From: Rosellinia necatrix
Taxonomy: Eukaryota; Ascomycota; Sordariomycetes; Xylariales; Xylariaceae
Assembly (NCBI GenBank): GCA_021209875.1
Contig: JAGYVD010000003.1
Span: 4,712,001-4,776,000, forward strand
Direction of reading: 5' to 3'
DNA: 64,000 nucleotides
In this document: positions 23,409 to 36,513 of the stretch, piece by piece
How positions within the stretch are numbered: the first letter of the stretch is position 1
Layout of the letters: each line of letters begins with the position of its first letter
Position numbers and translations under genes: made by a program
Notes under the pieces: generated by a model
The model's input: only the letters and a program-made list of their open reading frames with translations
Databases searched by the model: none
What the model was told of the DNA's origin: nothing

Positions 23409-25809
23409 GGCGGCCGACAGGTGAGGAAGTCGAGGTCAGGGCCGTGGTAGTGTCTTGGTGGTGGTTGTGGCCGTAGTGGGGTGTGGCCTTAGCACAGCAC
23501 GCAATACCTAGGGCCGGCCTGTGGATGGATGGACGGATTCGCGTGCAGAAACGAGGGCCGGGTATTGACCGTCCAGAGAAGGGCGGGACAAAACCACAGG
23601 GTCTGCTACTGTCTACAGTATGTAAGTAGAGAGAGGCAGGCAAAGACTATCGAGAGACCAGACAGAGACCAGGGACCGGGACCACAGACCACGGCGACGA
23701 TGGTATTGTGAGTTGCAGGTGGGAAAAGACGTAGCTCCCTCAAAAAAGACACATGTCTTTTTCAACTTTTGAAGCCCTGCCTGGTGAAGATACTGCCTGC
23801 AGTACACTAGGTTATGTCGGCAAAGCAGGTACCGGAGTCGTGTGTCAGTCCCGGTCAGTTCTGGTCAGCTGTTGGGGCGCACTACACTCAGGTGGGCTAA
23901 GGCGGGTTAGGGACGGTTGCCAATGGGGCTAATGGAAGAAGAGAACTCTCCCAGGTGGCCAACGGAACTTACTCGGTCGCAAAAGATGCCATCCACCGCC
24001 TGGGAGGTACCCGCAGCAGAGTATACTTCCGTGGAGTGGAGGCGAGACAACCAACTGTGGAGCCCCGGCTGGGCGAGGTCAACGTTGTGCGGAAGGCCCA
24101 GCGGACTGGCTTCCAAGTTCTCCTGTCACCAATTCGGAAGAGGATCAGTAAAGTACCTCCGGGCATATCGGTAAGTACCGAATCGAGTCAGCAAATTTGG
24201 CCTTCAGCCTTTGTATCAAACTTCGGCTGACCAAGGTAGCTTACTTTCTGTGTTATTTACCCCAAAGAGGAAAGAGAGGAAAGAGAGGAAAGAGCCACCT
24301 ACGAAGTGTGTACCATACATAGCTCGTTCTACCTACCTACCCTATCCAGCATTTTTTATTCCATCCTTTAAATACCTACTTGTTGTACCCAATCAATAAT
24401 CATCCCTACCTAGGTATTCTAATATGAAGTAACGACTGCCCGTTTGCGTCGGTTCTTGACATCATCCACATTCACATTCCCAAGTACACTACTACCTACC
24501 GTAAGGCGAATGTCGATGCGGCATCAACTTGCCGCAACGTGTTCTCTCTTCTCCAGACAGAGAGATGCAAACCCTGGACCCTGGCCATCTGACCTGCAGG
24601 GCGGGCTCCATCGCCTCGTTACCCTGACAAATCAACACTTCGATAGCTCCGCCACCATTACTTAGGCTGGGTATCAATCTAGATCCTTGTAGCCGCAAGT
24701 CTCCAGAGCCTTGACTCCATGCCCATTTCGCTCTCATTGGCACCTGCGAACTGCAAGGCTGTCGAGCATCTGGGTTTTCACTGGCAAGTAACTATCAGTT
24801 AACACCCCAAGTTTCCGCTCCTACCCGATATTTTCCTATCTAAGAGAAGAGGATCCGCCACCTATTTAGTCCTACATCATAGATCGGGCTACCTACCTAC
24901 TTATAGTTATTACAAGTTAGAGTGACTGTGCCTATGCCGGAAATCAGCAGTATGATCTTGGTATGGCTAAGCCATCCTATCCTCTAAGGCATGCAAAGAA
25001 ATAACTAATCAACTATGTAAAGTCTAACTAACCTAGGCTAGGTTAGTCTCTTTAGTTTATCGTACCAACCTAGCTTCTTCACGAAAATAATTGGAACTTA
25101 GTTATATAGACCCAACAACATACAATAGATATAGATGGATGCTAACGATGGCAAAACATTGCCAACACGTCTACGACATAGAAGGCATAATGCTGGTAAT
25201 AATAATGGCGATTTATGCTAAAATGCCCATACCCTTGTTTCCACCAAGTTGATCTATGACGTGTCGGCTGGGCAGCCAACGGAGGTCAACCTACCTAGCT
25301 AGGTATGGAACTACACATCATGCAGTTTATAATCTACCTGACTTGGTATCTGCTCTTGCTCGTAGACATGCATTGCATATATAAGACGAACTCGGACATT
25401 CAACCACCAGAACGAGTTCAGTAGATATGAAACTCGGTAAAATGAGGTTTAACGCAGTCGTTTTCGTGTTACTCATGGAAATCTGCGCACTGAAGGGGAA
25501 TAGATGGGTCACTGTCCCTTCCTAAAAATGTCTATCAAGGGTACTATCTAGAGCTGCACATGCAGCTATGCGCCGGAACTTCTCTTGCTCTCGATGTCGG
25601 TGAGGATTGCCACCGATCATTATCACGCACCCATTTATCCCTCGCCATCGTAATGCGCACCTGCTGATTCTTGCCAAGCGGAGCATTATTATGGCCTACC
25701 ATGTGCCTCTGTACATCTGAATTCCTACTGGCGTGGGGAATTTGCCGTGCCTCGCGGGATTTCACCCATAACCCATGTTACCCGTGCCATCTTGGTCGTC
25801 GTAGAGCAT
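23409..25809. other. Intergenic sequence upstream of the Ca2+-ATPase gene
   Basis: About 2.4 kb with no supported gene. A GAGGAAAGA repeat in three copies lies at about 24267-24294, and TACC/TAGG steps occur near 24328-24420 and 24890-24905. AT-rich, particularly 25010-25215. Confidence 0.5.
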
Positions 25810-26784
<975 letters not shown>

Positions 26785-28028
26785 CGTGTGCGTTGGCTAG
26801 AGAATCGGTGATGTCGCTGATGCTAAATAGAGAGCAAACGGAGACTGGACCCGACGTCAGTGTGGGGTTGGCTTTCGGCGCGCAAGACGATCTATTTGAT
26901 GGCAGAAGTGAAATAGTCGTCGCACGGGCGTTTGTCTGGTAGAAGAGGGAATGTTGGTTTGGGGAAGGGAAGGGGGTTGCGTACCTTGGTGGCTGGTGAA
27001 GGGAGGGGAGTTGAGAGGTTGGGAGGTGCGCAGGGAGGAGTTGGTTATAGTGGCGGTTCACCGATGATGATCGTTCTTGCGAAGAAGAGTTTGGCGGGCG
27101 GGCCCTTTTTTTTGGGTGAGAACCTTGCTTGGGCCGCCGAAAAATTGGGTGGTGGTTGCGGGGCAATCCGAAGCACGTGATGTCTTAAACAGTCTGTCAG
27201 TCACAGCAAGAGGTAACCTCATACATTGGCTCCTGCGCTAGCTCTCCTTACCTACCTGGAACTCAACTAAACCGATAAGAGAGGCAATTGTTCTCTGGGT
27301 CGCACAGCAGTAGGTATGTACCTGGTGGTAGCACCCACGGAGCACCAGCTTGAGTTGCTGGAATGTAGAATGGGCCTTTTATGTCTGCATTGGTAGGCCA
27401 CCAACCCCCATTGTAGGCCGGGGACTCATGGGTGCCTAATAGAGACCAGTGTCACCCCATTGGCTTGCGCAAAGGATTGCCAGTCACGTATCTACGCTTT
27501 CTTGGGTACGACGAAATTGATTACCAAAAGTCATGCCACATTATTAATCTCATTTGGTGCCTAACATTACGATTTTCTCCTTTGACTCTTTTTCCCTTGG
27601 GTATTTTTCTGTCCTTCTCCTACCGCCCGCCCGGCTTCTGCCCCGTCAACACATGCATCCCCCCAGTGTCAAATCCAATAATAGCAAAATCTGTCTAACT
27701 ACCGCTATTGATTTTCGTTATCACTACAAATTTAGGGTGGCACCCGATTTGTTTCAGGCAGAAGAATCTTATAATATTTGGTTAGCAACGTCGCTGCTGC
27801 CCGGTAATTCGTTATTATCGTCACTTTGGTATGGTACCCAATGTAAGCGTTGTCAATCTGTTCAATCTGTTCTTCTGGGTTTATTCCTTACTCTCACTGT
27901 ACTTATAAGGCAAGTAGGTGACGCTGCAGTTCCATGATGTCACAAACTGTACCTAGCCCTCTTTGGGCTCGAATTTCTGCAATACTCGTCTATCTTTCAT
28001 CATGTACTAGCCTCTTCAGCTGTTGTTT
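26785..28028. other. Intergenic sequence, Ran promoter and Nas2 3' side
   Basis: GC-rich leader next to the Ran gene (26785-27180) followed by AT-rich sequence. No gene supported. A 206-codon minus-strand frame (26546-27166) overlaps the Ran exons and has low-complexity composition. Confidence 0.5.
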
Positions 28029-28930
28029 TTACATCGGAAGAATGTGGCAGCCAAGGAGACCGCGGCCGCCCCAGTCGCGTTTTGGTATTAAGTATAGTTG
28101 GAGTTCCTGTCGCGTGCCTGAATCGACCCGCCGAGAGATTTTGACCAAGACCCGTTGCTAAACCCAGTCAGTAGTTTGTCCATCTCCTACTCGAGTAGTA
28201 AATAAATGCTGGAGGGTAAGTGTCTACATCAAGAAGCAGTCGAGATTGGGCTTACCCCTTCATTTCCTTGGACGCATTCTGCGACTTTCTTGAGGCCATC
28301 ATGGTTATTTTTATTAACATATCCAAAGTTTCTGATCTCGTCACCGGGTTTCAGACCGGCGGCTTCAGCGGGGCTATTAACAACCACACTATTGACCTTA
28401 GCGAATGGTACTTCTAGAGTTTCGGGGAGAGTATCTCCCATGGCCAAAGCTCGGTTCGCGGGGTTGGGAACGGATGTGACATCGTTTGTATCTTGGAGGC
28501 TTGCGAAGTGTTCGTGTAGATGCTTCTCGATCGCATTCATGAGATCCTTGTAGTCGTTTTTCAAGTGGATGATGCGCGATCGTGTTGTGCGTACTATATA
28601 CGGAATTAGCAGGGGCTAACAAGTTGTATCGAAGGTGCTCCAAAGCGTACTTTGTGCGATATCGATATCGGCTCTCGGGAATCCATCCCGTGTGAGTAAC
28701 GGCGTCTCCATGTTGACACCATGCTTAGAGCCTCCGTCAGCGCGGGCAAACCAGTAAATAGTTATCGGTAGACCAACCGAATCCAGGACGCCACCGAGAG
28801 CCTTTAGCTCGGCCTCCATGCTGTCCTTCTTCCGCTGGAGCTCAGCAAAGGAGAGCTGCTTCACATCGCCATTGGCGAAGGGGCGGGATGAGGGTCCCGA
28901 CGGGACTGTTGGTGCGTGTATGGTATCCAT
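28029..28930 (-). CDS. NAS2: 26S proteasome assembly chaperone Nas2/p27 (PDZ protein)
   Basis: Five coding exons on the minus strand: 28930-28778, 28723-28651, 28593-28256 and 28157-28029, with the 54-nt intron 28777-28724 separating the first two and removed in frame. Total 230 residues. The N-terminal helical part reads LSFAELQRKKDSMEAELKAL, then GVNMETPLLTRDGFPRADID and NDYKDLMNAIEKHLHEHF. A PDZ-like domain follows (FAKVNSVVVNSPAEAAGLKP, GDEIRNFGYVN) and ends in GGRGLLGCHILPM. Nas2 binds the C-terminus of Rpt5 and chaperones assembly of the proteasome base. Without removing the 54-nt intron the protein would carry 18 extra residues between LDS and HGVNMETP, which breaks the conserved block. 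The donor GTTGGT is unusual. Proteasome genes occur twice in this block. Confidence 0.9.
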
Positions 28931-31900
28931 TCTTAATGGTGGAATATTAGGTACAGATTTCTGTCGGGCCTAATCATTGTATTGAAACGCGATATAAAAA
29001 GACCTGGCAGCCTGGCTGGCAGGCATGCAATATGACAACGCGTCGCGATTGCCTGATGGTGGGATGGCTCGATGGCGGGGTCGTGTTGGTACCTGGGTGC
29101 TACCCACTAACGCAGCTGGATGCCCCGCTAAGGCACCTATTTATATGTAAGTAATCACCAGCCCAACCAGACCTGGTATAACTGGTCCAGGTCTGCCCCA
29201 TGACATCATGGTTGATTCGAGTACCTAACCCAGGGAAATATCGCAACCGGGTGTTAGTCGGCGTTAGAATAAAGAATGACCGGAATTGTGACAACCTTGC
29301 ACGCTGGGCGCCTTATAATACCCCAGGTGGCATGTCCACCCGTTACTCACAATACCAAGTTTCAACCCTCTCGGCATATCTTAAACACGTTACTTGAATC
29401 ATAGGTGCCTCCTTTCTCATTCCGTTCACAAGTAGGTAGCTCATGTGGTTGGGCGCGAACCGTATTATTCTTCTTTTGTTCCGATATTTCTCTCTGATAT
29501 TTCTCTCTGAGTCGCCCAGCACGACATATCAACGACTAGCATTACTATTATATGAGGTAGGCAACCCATATCGGATATATTGTTGTCATAGAATTTCATT
29601 ATTTTTTTTATTTTCCAAAACTCACAAGATGCGCAGACGGCGGCAAACGGGAAGACCGTAACGTGGAACTTGGTCTTATGTTTTATGTAGTTGGTGAAGG
29701 TGGCTCATATATTATTAGTATCTTGACTCTAAGATGCTTAATATTGGATGCCCGAGACTATAAACATTAAAGGAGGCAAGGTTAGATACCTATACTTATA
29801 ATACTTTGGAAAATGCATCACCCGCCAATGTATTCTTCCAAGTGCTGGGTCATATTGAGTACACTGTTGTAATTTTGCACTCGCTTGCTTGTAGGTAGCT
29901 TTTGTTATAGCAACTACCTGGTAGATCTAGCTGCCCATTACTAGATCCTATCCTCAGCCTGTAGCCCATAACTTCGTATCATAAGCTCCTTCTCATATGC
30001 CGGCGCAGCCTTTATGTTGAATTTCTTTTCACCTCATTTTTATTTTATTCTTTTCAGATGGGGTCGCCATCATATCTAGCGTAGTGTGCAGTGGTATCCA
30101 TACACCTTTCTCATCAGAACGAACGTATATATACACTAATATCACGAAGGGAGACTTCATTTGAAAGATTTGGACACGATTTTCCATCAGCTATCATAAA
30201 AACTTCGATAGAATTGGAGAGGATTATACTCAGAAATAAAGATTGTTGTAGCAATGCAAAATCTTGGGGGTTCTCATAAAGGAGCGAGCCCCGCCAGCTA
30301 GCAAGTTGCGCGTGAAGCGCCAGGTCATTAAATGACTTTATTTTTGACGTTTGGACTAGTTTCAACTAGCTATATGTCTGGAATACGACCCTAATGTCAT
30401 GTTGGGGATTTGACGAGGTTGCGGTTAGGGACAAGTGAAAGTTCCCACGTTGGCACTTAGGCTTACAAATGATGATAGGAGTAACACAGCCTCTCAGTTC
30501 TTGCCGTACAATTACATTTCATTAGAGATGCATCGAGCATACTACAATAAACAACCACACTATACCTCTGTATTACCCTCCCCGCCAAAAAAAAACCGGG
30601 GGAGGGGGAAGGGGAGATGCTAGACTTTTAGTTTCGGTAACTGGCGGTGGGCAACTAGTACATATTAACAACCCAAAACCGGAGTCCTAACCTATCGGCA
30701 TCTTGTTTAGTAGGTAACAGCTTTTAGTTTACTATTAGTGTAGTGAGCTCTGATATCACCTACCTACTAAATAAGCGACAAGCGAAGGCCTAACGTGCGC
30801 GCCCTATCCCGTCAATCTAAGCTCCTAGGGTCAAAATACTCTTGGTAAATTTGGCAGTGGTAGATGTAAATGTAAATGTGTAACGAAATAGTGATGCCAT
30901 CTCCTCTCGTATTTGATTAAAGTTAGACAGGGAGGATGAAGTAAGAACGACGGCTGGGTTACCGCCTTCCGCCCTGACTAAAGCTATACATGTTGCATGG
31001 TAAACCCGGACTCTAGTGGCCGTACGTTTTTAGCTGTATACTTTGGTCATCGCGCTGAGTCCAGTCCGCAGAGACGTTTTATTAAATCAAAACAGGCTCC
31101 GGTATATGCATTTGAAACGGCATCGGCAACTGCCTCCAAAGCCAGCGAAGGTGGAATGTGTAAAAAGAGGGACTCGTGGGGCAGAAATGGGAGTAGAAAT
31201 AAGGCGTGAAGAGGTCGTAGCCTTATAGGTTGTATGATATCTGATACTACCAATCGGGCGAACATATCAACTTTACTCAGGCGATACTCGCTAGCCCTCC
31301 TCATCTAGGCGAGGATATAATTGAGATTACGATAGCAACAATGCCCTTTGCTCTAGTACAAGATGATTTGATTGCGCTACTATTCGATGTGCCAGCACTT
31401 GGCGCCCTGCTCTGTGCGTCGTGTTTGTTGTTGCTACACGAGCAATCTGGCGAGTCTAGTTGGCCATTTTGCGTGCTCTCGGGATCAGTTAGGTTGCGGC
31501 TCTCAAGATGCGGATCGCGAAGCGAACCACGGCTAACATCTCCGTGGTACATCCTACCTTAGATACATGCACACACACATACATCATATACACATACACA
31601 TACATATATATATACATGGGCCCGATCGGATGCCGGGGCTCGTTTTGGAACACTCGGCAGGTAAGCTAACGCGAGGAACTAGCACGGCGAGAAATGAATC
31701 ATGCTAGTTAACTACATGGCTGGCGATTACACAGTCGCAGCGAATAAGCCGGTATGCAGCCTGCCATATAAACGATATTCCGGGACCCGGCATCGAATAT
31801 GCGAGTGCCCGTCAAGCCGAAATCAAGAGAGACACTGTTGGGCCCCTTCTGGGCCAGATCCCTGGGCCCCCGGGAGTTCCACGTGGCGGCGGTCGAGCAC

Positions 31901-32831
31901 AGAGATCCGAGGCCATTTCGTCAAGATAGGATGAACTGTATATGTAGCTATCCGCCTTGCCCCGTTAGTCTAACATCATGTCGGGTTGGTTTGCGACGTG
32001 AGGCTCGGGATGGATGCCGGGACAACAAATCTGATTAGATTCACGCTTCCTTGACTGATGATAGATTAAAGATATATTGACTAGTTACCCGACGAGGGTC
32101 GTCGGACGTAACAGCGAAATAGTACTTTGTGCAATTCATTGATCTTTCCCGGCATCCCTCATCCCCCCGTCCCTCACTATTCATTCCGTGACGCCGCCAC
32201 TGGGTAAACCAAGTAGGCGCTGCCTCAGCTAGCCCGAACTCGGCCAAGAATGATTTGAATTAGCTACCCTGCCTGTCGCTCACCGTCTCCGCACCCCGCA
32301 GCCGACCAGGTTTCGGGGTGGAGTTCTGCCGATTTGGGGGGCTCAAGGGTACACTGTTCCGTTGGTTGAGGGAGCATGTGTAGTTAGCTATCTTTGGGGT
32401 AGGCAGGGTAAGAGGTTTACGAAGAGGGGATTGCAACAAGTGTATGCATGCATACCTACTTACTTATCCAGAAGACGGGGGGGTACCTACTACGTACCAA
32501 CCTACCTACCCATAGCGAATCGGTCCAATTGCCTAGATCGGTTGCTACGGGTGTTCTCGTGGAAGAGTTGAGCCGGTGGAGGAGCCGAGCCCTGTCCTAG
32601 CCTCCCCTCCCATTGCGCGCGTGCGTAATATACGTGGGCGAAGGTGCTGACGAAGAATGACTGATGGGAAGAAAAACTTCTTCAGGTCATGCACCAGACG
32701 TGCCTACAGTGACTTGTGCTTAGCAGCAAGGGTGCCTGCAAATCGAACGAGTAAACTGTATCGCCAAGGCGGATACCAAATCCTAGCACTATGGAATGGG
32801 TCGTTCGGGATGCGAGCGAGCTATATATGTG

Positions 32832-32834
<3 letters not shown>

Positions 32835-32863
<29 letters not shown>
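32835..32863. repeat. Poly(A) run, 29 bases
   Basis: Uninterrupted A on the plus strand. It could be the tail of an old retrotransposed copy, but no coding remnant or target-site duplication was seen next to it. Confidence 0.95.
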
Positions 32864-32865
<2 letters not shown>

Positions 32866-34000
32866 ATGGGAAGGAATGGATTTGTAGGTACAGTAGGTTG
32901 GGGGATTAAAAATCCTGGGCTTGGAGCTCGCCGCTCTTCCTTTTCCCCGCCTTTGGCTCAGACTCCAGAGCCTGCTAAGTGCGGGGAGCCAGCCACCCGT
33001 TAGTTGGCACCGGCAGACAAGCACCAACCACACTAGAGTGGCCTAGCCAGCTGATGCGTATTTCCCCCAGTTCGTTTAAAATGACGGGACCAGGACCTCG
33101 TTACTCAATTTCAAGAGAACAGCTTCAAGGTCAGTAAATTCTCCGCTCAGGTAGGGTCGTCATGTACATAGCTTCTCCATACCTATAGGGACGGGATGCT
33201 AGTAGTTATTCTTGACTCCTCGACACATGAATAGGATATTTGCTCAGCTTATAGTTGAGTTCTGTGGTGGGGGGTGAATTCGCGTTTGTTTGCTAGTTAC
33301 TTGAGGTAGTGGACCTATTTGCTAGGTCAACTGGTACAAACAAGGCTGTGTACGAGTTCTTGGGAGGAATGTTTCGGTGAGAATAAGATACCTGTAGAAT
33401 TGGATGGCTTTCTGTGCGACACGATATCAGGCCAAAGAGGACGCACGGTACATTACAGGTCAATCGAGATGTTCGAAATCGTATCATTGACTAACTTGTG
33501 CATTTGCTACTCCCCCTTCGCTCGCTCCCTCCTCTTGGAGACCGTCTGAATAAGCGGGTGAGTGAAAGGATCCATAGCCCCCACAGCCTGTTCCATGCTC
33601 CCCCAGCTCTTGGCTCCAGCTTATCCGCAGGTCGAGCCGAACCCCAAGCTCCAGGCAGGCCCCAAGTAAGGTTAGCGGCCTTCAGTCCATCTTTGTTTAT
33701 TCGTGACGAGTCTGCCGAGAATGGGTTTTAAGGATCCCTGTATATGCGGCATGATGAGCTTTACACTACACTACAAGTAACGCCGATAGAACCCTTTCTC
33801 CGTCTGGACGCTACGTAAATAAGGACTGTACCTAGTCAGAGCGAGCCTACGTAGGGAAAACGAGTCATATTATGATATTATATATTATACGCACAATAGA
33901 CACCACACTTACATGATGTGGCTTGCCACTTTGATTTGCGAGAATAATTTCTATCCTATTGTGGGCTAGTCCGGTGGCAGATATCTGCACAGGTGGGCCA

Positions 34001-34014
34001 GGGGGGGGGGGGGG
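34001..34014. repeat. Poly(G) run, 14 bases
   Basis: Fourteen consecutive G on the plus strand, the longest G run in the window. Confidence 0.95.
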
Positions 34015-34211
34015 CTTTCTTGAGCTCCGAGGTCCATACGGTGTACCCATCAGGTGGTAGTACTACCAGGTAAGCATATATGGTCCTATTACCTAGCTTT
34101 CCCCCCTGCAACATTCACTTGCCTTTAGCTAGGTAGCCCATTGTCCCAGGCTCCCTGGTCATCAGCGCCATGTGTGTCTCCCTGCCCAAGCACTTGACCT
34201 AAGATGTAGGT

Positions 34212-34244
34212 ACATACATACATACATACATACATACATACATA
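34212..34244. repeat. CATA microsatellite
   Basis: About eight uninterrupted CATA units. Confidence 0.95.
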
Positions 34245-34487
34245 CCGCACTAGAATGACTGCAGATCAGTAATTGAAATGTAATATTTTCGGTCCTGCGC
34301 CCGATTCCCGTCTTATCTCCCTTTCTTGTCTCTTTGGTCCGTGTATCGATATTCATTTTGGCCTCATCGCCTCTGTGTGTTCGGCTCTGTTGGTTTCTGA
34401 GCCTGGTTGCCAACCAATTTTGCGTGTTAACGGGCCACGAACTACGACCACTATTTTGTGCTCACGGTTCTGGCTGATTCTCCCCTG

Positions 34488-34526
34488 CTGCTACTTCGGC
34501 CTGCTACTTCGGCCTGCTACTTTGGC
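34488..34526. repeat. 13-bp tandem triplicate in an MFS gene leader
   Basis: CTGCTACTTCGGC at 34488-34500 and 34501-34513, and with one change (CTTTGGC) at 34514-34526. It ends 65 bases before the ATG at 34592, so it is probably in the 5' untranslated region. Confidence 0.95.
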
Positions 34527-34591
34527 CGTGGGCATCTCCGGTTGGGTAGATTACGTAGTCGCTTTTACTCCTCTCGCTGCCTCCGCACACT

Positions 34592-36513
34592 ATGAGTGAC
34601 CTCGAAAAACATGAGTCGTCGCGCGACGAGCGCGAAGACAATGGCCTTGTTGATCCCGATGCGCATCTCAGTCAGGAAGAGAGGGAGAAGATTGTAAGCA
34701 TGACCCTAACTAACGAATTCGTTCCGGCCGCTTTATGTTGTCTTCAGCCTCTTCCTCCCTCTCTCTCTCTCTCTCTTTCTTTCATGCAGCTAACAGCACC
34801 GTTAGGAACGAGACCTTGTCTGGAGACTCGACCTTATTCTCATCCCATGGGTATGTATCGCCGAGAAACTAAGTTCTAATTCGTAGCTGATGTCGTGTTA
34901 TGAACGCAGCTTTGTCTATTATATCTTCTTGCCTTCCTAGATCGGACCAATATTGGCAACGCAAAGGTCGCCGGCCTCCTTGACGACCTGCACCTGTCAA
35001 CTGGGCAATACAACGCCACTCTTACCATCTTCTTCGTTTCGTACTCGGTTTTCGAACCGCTTACCAATGTGCTTCTTAAAAGACTACGGCCTTCGTTATT
35101 CATCCCGATTATCATGTAAGTTATGCTACCAGCCCTTCTCAACTTCAACCTCGTTTGCATATGAATTAATAACCCTTTTCTTGTTAGGTTCTTCTGGGGT
35201 GCCTCGATGACTGGCATGGGCTTTTGCTACAATTACTCTGGCCTCTTAGCTGCTCGATGGTTCCTCGGTCTTACTGAAGCTGGGCTCTTTCCCGTATGAC
35301 TTCTCTGGTTTAATACTCCCCTATCTTATCAACCCCTTTCTCTGCATCTTGAGCGTCAATATCCCCAATGCCTTTCAAACTCTCAGGCAATACAAAAAAA
35401 AAAAAAAAAACCCCCCATAGCTAATTCTGGTATTCCACAGGGAGTAAATTACTATCTTTCATGCTGGTACAAACGGTCCGAGTTTGGTATTCGCGCTGTA
35501 TGTATCGCCAGTTCGTGCAAACCATATCAGTCCCTAACTTGTTGTCATAGGCTATCTTTTTCTCGGCAGCCGCCCTTGCAGGTTCTTTTGGTGGCTTATT
35601 GGCGGCCGCAATCGAGAAGCTAGATGGAAAAGGTAATCTAGCCGGCTGGCGCTGGATTTTCATCTTGGAAGGACTTCTTACGGTTATCGTGGCCGTGGCA
35701 TCCTTCTGGATGGTGCACGACTTCCCGGCCGAAGCACGCTTCCTAAGCCAAGATGACCGCGCCCGTGTGATTTGGCGACTGAGAATGGACCAACAATCAT
35801 CAGCAGAAGATGAGGAATGGAAAATAAGCTATCTGTATGATGGTCTGAAGGACTGGAAGATGTGGTTGGGCATGGCTATCTATATGGGTTGTGATATGCC
35901 ATTGTACGGCTTTTCGCTCTTCCTGCCGTCCATCATTCAGGAATCCGGCTGGAGCAAAAGCATCATTCGTACTAACCTTCTGAGCGTTCCCCCGTATGCT
36001 GCGGCTGCTGTGCTGACAGTCATCGTCGGATTCGTCGCCGATCGCACCCGCCAACGTGGCCTATGCAACATCACCGTCAGCGTCATTGGCATTGTTGGGT
36101 TCATCTTGCTCCTTGTCTCAGACGATCCAGCGGTGAAATATGGAGCGACTTTCCTAGGCGCCCTCGGAATCTATCCATGCATTTCCAACACGATTACCTG
36201 GATGGCCAACAACACGGAGGGCGTGTATAAGAGAGGCGTGGTGCTGGGCTTTGTCATCGGTTGGGGTAATCTCAATGGCATTGTCAGCTCGAATATCTTC
36301 TTTGATTCCCCTCGGTATCTGCAAGGGCATGGTGTTATCACTGCCTACATGGTATTATTCCTTTTCGGAGGTAGTCTCCTGATGACTATCCTTCTAAGAA
36401 TCGAGAATAAAAAGAGGCGTGAGGGTAAGCGAGACTATCTTGCTGAGGGAAAGACCGAGGCCGAACTCCAGAGGCTGGGAGATAAACGACCCGACTTCTT
36501 CTACGTGACATGA
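34592..36513 (+). CDS. MFS permease of the allantoate/DAL5 (anion:cation symporter) family
   Basis: Six exons: 34592-34693, 34806-34850, 34910-35115, 35188-35293, 35441-35497, 35551-36513, giving 492 residues. All joins keep frame. The short N-terminal cytoplasmic arm (MSDLEKHESS) is followed by ERDLVWRLDLILIPWLCLLY, DRTNIGNAKVAGL (TM1-loop signature), RWFLGLTEAGLFPGVNYYLS, and WRWIFILEGLLTVIVAVASF with HDFPAEARFLSQDDRARVIW in the central loop. The C-terminal half starts at about GCDMPLYGFSLFLPSIIQ. About twelve membrane segments can be counted. The family imports small carboxylates, vitamins or allantoate-like anions across the plasma membrane. The true substrate cannot be read from sequence. 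A single CTTATC (GATAAG complement) at 34312-34317 lies in the promoter, too little to claim nitrogen control. Confidence 0.9.

Larger units (their letters stand above)
28931..34591. other. Long gene-poor interval with simple repeats
   Basis: About 5.7 kb in which I support no gene. It holds a 29-base A run (32835-32863), a 14-base G run (34001-34014), a CATA microsatellite (34212-34244) and a 13-bp triplicate (34488-34526) just upstream of the MFS gene. TACC/TAGG steps lie near 32455-32520. The open frames are short and without recognisable domains. It marks the change from the housekeeping block to the sparse right half. Confidence 0.55.

Noticed and set aside
32835..32863. Poly(A) run as the tail of a LINE-type insertion
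   Set aside because: No reverse transcriptase or endonuclease remnant and no target-site duplication seen nearby.
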